From the NCBI RefSeq assembly GCF_037975245.1, contig NC_092562.1, positions 18,942,054 to 19,002,053 on the forward strand: DNA of 60,000 bases, given 5' to 3'. The stretch is from Apostichopus japonicus. Taxonomy: Eukaryota; Echinodermata; Holothuroidea; Aspidochirotida; Stichopodidae. The position numbers and the translations under genes were made by a program. A model generated the notes under the pieces. The model was not told the origin of the DNA and searched no databases. It worked only from the letters and a program-made list of their open reading frames with translations. Of the stretch, positions 51,818 through 60,000 are shown one piece after another (within the stretch, counting starts at the first letter, position 1; the number at the start of each line of letters is the position of its first letter).

Positions 51818-53262
51818 ATAATGTAAAACGAATGTATACAAATTCACCTTATACATCTCTCCTCATCACGCATGCGCATCGATTACCGCTCACACGTGAT
51901 GATATCACGTGGGCAGGGTTCACTGATCTGTCGATACTCCAGAGATAGGTGTGATCCATTTACTATATACGAACTTTAATGATAAGCTGTGCCGTGGATT
52001 GGCTTGCCTCCTGATTGATTGCTGAGGGTGGCCAAATGACGGTGAATAAGTATTGCTACATATACAGCGTTCTCGTAACCGACATCAGTTACTCACGGAC
52101 AGTGTTGTTACGACGATGTTTACACATTATTTCTTGGAACTGTATTGCTTTTGCTTTGTTGTTGAACGATAAAGATAAAAGGTCTTCTAACGGTTGAAGT
52201 TCATGTAAAGGTAACGTATGTATAATTATAGCCTATATCCTACAAAGCCTACTTTGTATAATAATAACTTATATAAAATTGAATATTAAGTTATTGCAAA
52301 TCAATAAACCATAATTTTGTTATCGGGTTACCGCTTTTTAGTTCGTTACAACGTTTGTTTAGTTTTAAATACGTTAAAAACTGAATATAGGCCTAGTAGC
52401 CTATCGAGATGATACATGAAACTAAGAAACAGCAAATGAGCTAAACCTACTTACGCCATCGTCCATTATATATATATATATATCCACTAAACCACAGTAG
52501 TTTTACCGGATTGAGTGTGTATTTTAGGCTTTCTACAACTGTAAACACGTGTAAAGATTGCACCCCTCTGACAATATACACAGAATTACCAATTTTGGAG
52601 GCAAACCAAGCCGTCATTATGAAATGAAAGTGTAGCAAGTAAAGTATGACAGATATTACAAATTATTATAGATCAACACACAAGAAGACTTACTTGATGA
52701 CGATGTACTTGCTTTTGTCTTTGATCGTAAACCGACACGCGATGACATCATATTTGAACTTCAATGGACAGTTTGACACAGACCGCACCCGGTTGTATAG
52801 CGTCTATACGTCACATTAAGGCTATTACGTCAACTGTGATTATGTTCGTTAACATTACTGAAGGTAAAATCCTTGAGATTTGAGAACACATTACAAGGTA
52901 GTTAGACAGCCAAACTGTTGGTGTTTTATAGCTGGTCAGGTTGACGACCAATGCATTTGATCATTGTAATCTGTAACTTAATCTGAAAGACTTTGAAAAG
53001 TTTACTTATCTATTGTGACGTCAGAGAGAAACCTCCAAGTAAAATGAAAGTATTCCATTTTGTTTGATGTGAATTACGTGTAAGTAGATCCTATATGCAT
53101 TCTGTAGCACAAAGTCCAGTATTTGCAACAACAAAAAAGGAAAAGAAAAATTAAGCAACGACACTTTAATTTACATTGTTTACTTAATTGCTCAATAACA
53201 GTGCAAGTTTTTAAACATTTGTGTTTTATTCTTTCAAAGAAAAGGACACTTTAATTACCAAG

Positions 53263-53575
53263 TATAACGTCTCCCACCATGTAGTGTAACGTCTCCCACC
53301 ATGTAGTGTAACGTCTCCCACCTCATACTGTAAAGTCTCTCGCATATAGTGTAACGTCTCCCACCATGTAGTGTAAAGTCTCCCACGTATAGTGTAACGT
53401 CTCCCCCATGTAGTGTAAAGTCTTCCACGTATAGTGTAACGTCTCCCACCATGTAGTGTAAAGTCTCCCACGTATAGTGTAACGTCTCCCATCATGTAGT
53501 GTAACGTCTCCCACCATGTAGCGTAACGTCTCCCACCATGTAGTGTAGCGTCTCCCACCACGTAGTGTAACCTCT
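53263..53575. repeat. 22-bp minisatellite, about 14 copies
   Basis: Unit acgtctcccaccatgtagtg + ta, with a 21-bp variant (tctcccacgtatagtgtaacg) interspersed. It contains no stop in any minus frame, so all three minus frames stay open (65-145 codons, GGRRYTT-type repeats). A C-rich tract follows (53,576-53,609). Confidence 0.95.
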
Positions 53576-55075
53576 CCCCCACCCCCACCCCCCCCCCCCC
53601 CCACCCCCAATATCTCCCACCATACAGCTGAACTACATACTTGTGGTAATTATCAATGTTCAATGCTTCCGTTGGTCAATAACTTTTTATTGCAAATATC
53701 AACACTTTAGTCTATAAGCCTATATACGTTACTTGTCAAGCTTCAGATTGCGCAAATTTGTGGGTCGAGAAGAAAATAGTTCACAACGTTTAGTCTGGGT
53801 TGTTTACCTTTAGTAATGAAATTAAATTTCTACGATATCAATATTCCTAATTTCTTCAATGTTTTCTGCAGTCACGGTTCGCTCAATCGTTTCCACTCTC
53901 CTCATCTCTCTCTCCAAATATAGAAAATGTTATTCAAAACTATATTGCTTCACTTTCATAACGGTGACAATTAAATTGATGTCCCTATTAATCATTTCCG
54001 TTTGCTCGAAAGTAAGGAATGGCCTATACCTAATAAATTAGATCCAATTTACTTAACAGCTCGCTTGACATATTTTTCTAACATATTTGGCAAATTATGT
54101 GGCACACGTATCTAAGAAACAAACAAGAAACCTTTGTCAATAATATTCCTGAGAATATTGCCATATTGCTATTGCTCTTCTTGTGTTTATAGACTCTTGA
54201 CTAGCATCGACTGATTTGGCCTTTTTTTTTGGGTGGGGGGGGTGGGGTGGGTAGGTGGTTGCTAGTAAAATGTCATAGAATACGATAATGGTGCAACTTT
54301 GATCGATTCATCAAATTGTGTCGTCCAAACGTTGTTTTCACATTCGCTTTAATCATATTCAAAAGGGGGAAGTGGAATGTTCAGACTTGTGGACATTTCT
54401 TAATTCTTTAAAATAAGATGAAATTTTAGTTATAGAATAGCCTGACAGTTTGCCAAAATCGAAGTCGAAAGGCTACTTTAAGACATTGCCTAACTTTCTA
54501 TTGTGTGAAAATGAAATGGAGATCATCTAGAATTTTGATGAAGATCAATCATATATCAAGTTCACCGCTCAATTAATATTTACTTCATAAACTAGAATAG
54601 ACGCCCATGATAAATTAATGGGTATCATTTATATTTAACTCACTTCACATCTGTCTCGACAAATATTTAAACGTGTGACAGTACGGAAGCTTCTAAGTAC
54701 CATCACAACTTATCACATGGTTTTTATCACATGCTTTTCCATTGATCAACTCCACCAAACTGCCGAGGAAACAAGAGCAGCAATGCGGCAGAAGCTCAGC
54801 TAAGCTTTTATATGAGATATTTGTTTTGATTGGCAACATTTCCGAGCAGTTTATCCATTTGTTTTTCCGAAAAATCTAAGACATAGACGAGATAAAGGTG
54901 TCATTTCCTTTCCTCCCATCTCCGTTTCTCCTTGCTTTATGTTCCTTCTAAGCAGACATATAGTTTGTTACAATGTTAGAAAGTTGTATTCCTTCAAAGT
55001 GGAAACACTGTCACGAACTTATTTTATGCAATAGATCGTTGTACTTATAACTAAGGATAAACTACGCCCCCATTA

Positions 55076-55102
55076 CAAAAAAAAAAAAAAAAAAAAAAAA
55101 AA
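55076..55102. repeat. Poly(A) tract, 27 bp
   Basis: Uninterrupted A run; could be a retroposon tail, but I see no element attached to it. Confidence 0.9.
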
Positions 55103-55989
55103 CCAACAGTTTATGCACTTAGTAGTTTTCATGCATGCAATAATAGAAAGAAAAGGTAAAAAAAGGTATCCATCTGCTACATCTGCTAAAGTGATGTGGA
55201 TATCACGTTTGAATTGTGCTGATCCGAAATTGTCCACGAAAATTGCACAAATACAATAATCGAACGACCTGCAACTTGTTTACAATTCGACGTACCACAG
55301 AGAAACGTTAAAGATCAGAAATCGTTACCAACTATACAGGTCACTCTCACATGTCGTATATTACTCACACAAACTGTTTGTGACAAACTGTGGAAAATTC
55401 AATCTGCAAAGTATAGTCCTTTTACAGAGAATGATATCGAACTAGATAGGAAGCCTGAATAACAGGTCAATATTTGACTTGATCAAACCTCCCACGGGTG
55501 GAATTTTCCCACGACGGGAAGATTAAGACGGAAGACATTTTGCTACTCACATCAAACCTCACATACTGGTCATGAATACTAAAGGGTTGAAAAACATATT
55601 TAATGATCATTGCATATATCTGTGGCCTACATTTCATCATAACTGTAAACTCTACAGAAGGCCCTGTGTTTGTACCCTCACATGACGACGGACAAAAATA
55701 TTTTTCCTGAGCAACTTTGGTTCACCACAACTCAAACGTTTAAATCCACAACATTTTAGCAGATTTGGACAAACGCACCAGGGGGAGTAGCATTTTTTCA
55801 CGTTTTCAGTAAATGACCTCAAATGACCATCAAATATATAAAATACGATCGCATGTATGTAAACTGAACTCACACAAAACACCGATGAAATTTCAGCCAA
55901 ATTGAACGAAAAATGACGAAATGGCAGTCATTCAAACACGGTGGCCAAAAGTGACAGAAATATCAACAGAACCCGCACGATCGCTACAA

Positions 55990-56014
55990 CTCGGCTGAAA
56001 AGCTTTCAGCCGAG
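55990..56014. repeat. Perfect hairpin, 11-bp arms
   Basis: CTCGGCTGAAA-agc-TTTCAGCCGAG. It sits beside a region (55,650-55,990) that reads like a dispersed repeat, with paired TGACC(T) motifs. Confidence 0.85.
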
Positions 56015-57105
56015 CTCAAAACTAGCTCCGTTTGGGAGAAATCCTATTTTAAACCTCAATATCTGTGGAGCTGACATTATGTAAATCTGTGATTTCATAA
56101 AATGCCACTTGAATCTGAAGCCTTCTACTTTCTCTCAGTTGTGTTTTCTGACCACGCCTCCTATAGAGTATAGATGAACTCTGAAACCAATGTCATTATT
56201 AGGTCATTTTAAGAGCTTCAATAAACATTGGGGAAAATAAAACAAAGAGAATACAATAGGAAGCACATGTGTGGCTCGATTGTGTTATATTTTTAGATTT
56301 GATCAAAACATTCAGTCTTGCGTGTGAAGAAACATTAAATTTATAATCTCTTCCAACTTGAACAATTTTCTTATTTGTTTGGAGAAGTTGTTCGTCACAG
56401 TTGTCTCTATCACATAGATCAGCGACGATGGATCGAGTTAGTCTCTTTTATCGGTTTCGCCTAATTTTCCAGATAGTTTTCAAACTAAAGAAGACAATCA
56501 GCAATTCGTAACCTTTATTTACAAAATAATTAATTGTCAAGATAAAGAAAGTATCGGTAAAGCACTTCATCAAATTTCTTTATTGCACGTTGAATGCTCA
56601 TGTCAATATTATATTTCCATAACGTTTAAAACTTGCTAGCTTATATAGTTCCTTATATTACATCTTTATAAGTTAAGATGGCGCTTAAACGTCTTCTTAC
56701 GACAGTTAGACGTTCAACGTTCTTGACATTATCTCGGTCGTTATTTTCGTGACGTTATTTTCGGTTCTATTTATTATAAGATAAAGGTCAAAACAGGGTT
56801 CAAAAGACACTTAGAGTGTTTTCTATATCTATCATTTTCTATTTATATAGTCCCAGTTTAGCGACAAGAGAAGAGTTTTTATACACTGGAGTGTTATTTT
56901 CGAATATATGGTTGCCGACAGAAATATGTTCTTTACCTATTCATGCGGGGGCGATTTTATTTTTAACCAAAACTCTTTCAATTTTAGCTGAAACCTTGCT
57001 GGTTGTTTATCAAAAAGGGATCTGAAATCCATATACCAGAAAGATTAGAAGAGGTTTAAGAAACCTGGAAACAGGTTGGAATGTGTATGGCACCCGTCTT
57101 ATTTA

Positions 57106-57108
<3 letters not shown>

Positions 57109-57146
<38 letters not shown>
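57109..57146. repeat. (AT)n microsatellite
   Basis: Pure AT run; the 165-codon frame that starts before it is a repeat artefact. Confidence 0.95.
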
Positions 57147-57149
<3 letters not shown>

Positions 57150-59539
57150 ATAAATTATGTTAGATCGTCTTTACAGTATGCCGTGTGTCCTGTGCCTGCT
57201 TCATTGGGGGGGGGGTGGGGGTGGGGGAAATTGGTAAACAACTTTGCCCTCATGATAGGCAAACCTATCACAGTACAGTACACCGACCAGTGTCCTTATT
57301 ATAAGCCTATACTTTCTCCACATATGTTTACTGTACAATCATTTCGATCCTACGAGTTTATTTTTTATGATGAACATATATGCTTAAAACTGTTATTCAT
57401 AATCCGATACTTTGCATACGGTACGCCGTTTCCACGCAGTCCAGTACTTTCTTCAGCCCTGTTGCCAAATGATAAATATTCTTCCTTCCTGTTAGTCACT
57501 TTTCCTGCTGATGACATTTCGTCACCAAGATCAAAGAATTTCGTCAGTAATCTCTTTTTTTTTTATCTTAGCAGTTAACCATTTTCCACTTCTTCTTCTT
57601 CTTTTGTAACAGTGGTCTCCCACACATTTTTAATTGAGTTCATAAAAAGTTGAATGAGTAAACTGGAAATACCATCAATCTTCTAAGTTTGTTTGATGCG
57701 GACAAGTACTGCCATAGCGACAGCGTAAACTAGAAAGTGTACGGTAAATATATATATATATAAAAAATATATATAAACAAACATCAGAAGTCAATTCGAA
57801 ATAAGTTTCCCTCGTCACGGTTGACAAGGCAATGTAATTCAACGTTGTTCGCAAATAGTGCGTCTTCTTCTATATTGACAATGCACTGTAGCGTATACAA
57901 TGAAAGCAAGCACGAGTGGTTCCATATATTTCAAGTTTGTTCAAGGAACGCCAAATGTGCAATATTATGTGTACATAGTCATTTTCGCAAATATATCATT
58001 GATACGGTATACGTCGATACCTTTTCAGATGTTTCGTAAATGCTATATAATATACTATACACTGCTATTTGCCATTTGAACTAATTAACACTTTCAAATA
58101 AGATGCATTACTTTGTGTGTGTGTGTGGGAAGTGGGGGGGGGGGGGGAGGGTGCAGAGGCGGAATGAGACAAGAAACACATGTTTATTTAGCTATGTTCT
58201 CATAACATAGGCTCACCGTTGCCATGGCTCCCTTTCCTGCCAAATAGCTTTGTCGCTATTGCTTGATATGGCGGTTGGCGCCACTTATGTACGACTATCG
58301 AGACAAAGGCAGGGGGGGGGGCACGGGAGGGTTGTATGGGGTTAAAAGCCTGCAAATATGTTGGGAGCTATACATTGATATTCTACTATAGTTACCAACA
58401 CAGGATGTATTCAAGAAATTACATAACTATATACAGATAATTTAATAAATATATGAAATAGGTTGTATAAATGGTAGCAGGATGAAGGGGTGGGTGTAAG
58501 GGGTACGCGGATGAGGCGTTGGGTGCAACCTGTTCCCACCAGGCAATCTCCATTGTTGATATGATCAAAGCAGTTGGTTGTACTTTCAACGGTCTCGCCA
58601 AAGAAGGAAATGAGCGATATATATTTAAATACCTTGGTTATATATTATTTTAACAACAAGTTGCCAGATGCCTAATTTGCAGTATGTGGCAGATTACTTC
58701 GCGTGTCAGCTTACTTTTATGTATGTGTGTGCGTAAAAGGCTGTAACGTTATTGCTGCTGTACCTAATGTCTATAGCCTTCTAATTTGCTTATAAAGCCT
58801 CGCGATGAAAGTTGTTATCGTCATCGATTGATTAAGATAATTTCTAGTTGAATGCACCTTCTCCGGCGAGATGAAATAATATATGTCTCCATAATGTCCG
58901 TATATACGGAACAATGAATATGGTTATTCGAGTGAAAGACAGAATAGTATACGGTACAGCTGTGTGATATTTACAATGGAACGAACCATGCAACTTTACC
59001 TTTTAATAATAGATGAAGCCAAAAATTTAGCTTTTCGCTTTTCTTGTTTTTATTGAAGGAAACCTTTCGCTATTTTATATGTAAGTGTTCTCATGCAAAC
59101 TAAAAAGATTCGACTTTGAAAGACTTGCGTGCCAATATAAACTACCTGATAATTATCTAATGGGGAGATGTGTGCAATTGTCTTTATCAGTACAGCCTTG
59201 AAATTTCAAACAAAAATATACTTCTTTTTTATTATTTATAATTTTATCTATTGTTTTCTTAATTATTTATTGATTTTAGCGGTATTAATTTTTACATAAC
59301 CAAAAAAAAATGTGGTATTTTTTTTTAAAGTATATTTTGTATTTATAATTGTACGCCAAATGCAATGCATTAATGCAAATGATTTCAAAAACAAAAAACA
59401 AAGATTTATAATACCCTCTAACATAATCATAATAATTCTTCACAATGAGTTACTGATTCCAACCAATTTACGATATTATATGTAATTTATCCACCGCCAT
59501 ATATATTCTGTTACAAATATTAGTAACGATGCGCGGTCA

Positions 59540-59760
59540 GATGACGTCACCGTCACGCGCCGATAAGCCACTTAAAGCCATAACAAGCCCCAGCTACAAT
59601 ACTAAATTGCACTCTAGTGAAATATGACTGCGCTATAAAGCCGTTAATCAAATCGCATCTCGCGGTATCTCGCGGCAACAAAAAAAAAGGCCGTATCGAT
59701 TATTTCTCTTTGTGTTTCCGGTCCGAGTTACAGCTAGTTTTTTCCGGATAGTAATCGCTC
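59540..59760 (+). promoter_or_regulatory. Possible CpG-rich promoter-like patch near window end
   Basis: Within 220 bp: a CRE (TGACGTCA 59,542), cgtcacgcgcc, a TATA-like ctataaag (59,632), and two tctcgcgg motifs in tandem. A short frame starts at ATG 59,806 (20 codons). No gene can be confirmed before the window ends. Confidence 0.2.
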
Positions 59761-60000
59761 TGTAATCAGTTTTAAGCGTACAGCAATTTCTAATATACAT
59801 ATAGGATGTCTTTAGCGGTGAAGTCGAAGTTAGCAAGTAGATTACAACATCTAATTCAGAAGTATTAGTATATACATACCTGAAGTCTAAGTGAATTCAA
59901 ACTTCGAGTCAGCACACGCTTGCACGTGCAAGTACATGCATGCAAGCATCACTGAGAGATTGGAAATTTGGACACGTTTTGGAAGTATTTTAATCAAATT

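Larger units (their letters stand above)
38423..60000. other. Non-coding stretch: possible long first intron plus intergenic DNA
   Basis: No recognisable coding exon on either strand. Contents are minisatellites, TA microsatellites, a fold-back MITE, a tandem duplication, G/C homopolymer runs and an unusual number of TGACGTCA palindromes. CpG is visibly more frequent than in 25-37 kb. Confidence 0.5.

Noticed and set aside
53226-53663. 145-codon Gly/Arg/Tyr-rich minus frame
   Set aside because: Product of the 22-bp minisatellite, which is open in all minus frames.
54739-54802. Exon-like stretch reading DQLHQTAEETRAAMRQKLS
   Set aside because: No splice donor at its end and an in-frame stop right after; too short to support.
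57081-57578. 165-codon plus frame
   Set aside because: Begins across an AT microsatellite and a poly-G tract; the remainder has no recognisable domain.

Overview
This is a eukaryotic genomic window: AT-rich, with spliced genes, GT-AG introns, many microsatellites and transposon remains. The protein it encodes and the repeat style suggest a marine invertebrate, probably an invertebrate deuterostome such as an echinoderm. The species cannot be fixed from the sequence alone.

Region 1 (about 138-25,320, + strand) holds one multi-exon gene. Twenty coding exons were placed by translating between splice sites, and all phases agree. They encode 829 residues of a karyopherin-beta2 / transportin-1 (TNPO1) orthologue, from just after the N-terminus (roughly the first 69 residues of the human protein lie upstream of the window) to the stop codon at 24,645-24,647. 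The two tryptophans of the cargo (PY-NLS) binding arch and the acidic H8 loop are present. A 3'UTR intron probably follows the stop. Several introns carry repeats. Intron 2 contains a 3.87-kb inverted-repeat DNA transposon flanked by TA, which itself carries a BEN-domain coding segment, a 3 x 262-bp tandem repeat and a 2 x 235-bp repeat. Intron 6 contains a roughly 1.9-kb array packed with AGGTCA/TGACCT motifs. Intron 7 ends in a roughly 250-bp (TTTTA)n tract that runs straight into the splice acceptor.

Region 2 (about 25.3-37.4 kb) has no gene I can support. It is AT-rich, with several AATAAA signals, so part of it could be an extended TNPO1 3'UTR or simply intergenic DNA. It also has clusters of the palindrome TGAATATTCA, TA microsatellites and a tRNA-SINE relic.

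Region 3 (about 37.4-38.4 kb) looks like the 5' end of a second + strand gene. It has a YY1-like AAAATGGCGCC element with a 12-codon uORF, then an ATG at 38,321 with an in-frame stop just upstream and a 34-codon exon ending at a GT donor. I do not recognise the protein.

Region 4 (about 38.4-60 kb) has no coding exon I can confirm. It holds two minisatellites (39.3-40.1 kb and 53.26-53.58 kb), a 270-bp fold-back MITE (51.55-51.82 kb), a 2 x 223-bp duplication near 48 kb, many G/C homopolymer runs, and nine exact copies of the CRE palindrome TGACGTCA between 43.2 and 59.6 kb. That density is far above chance.
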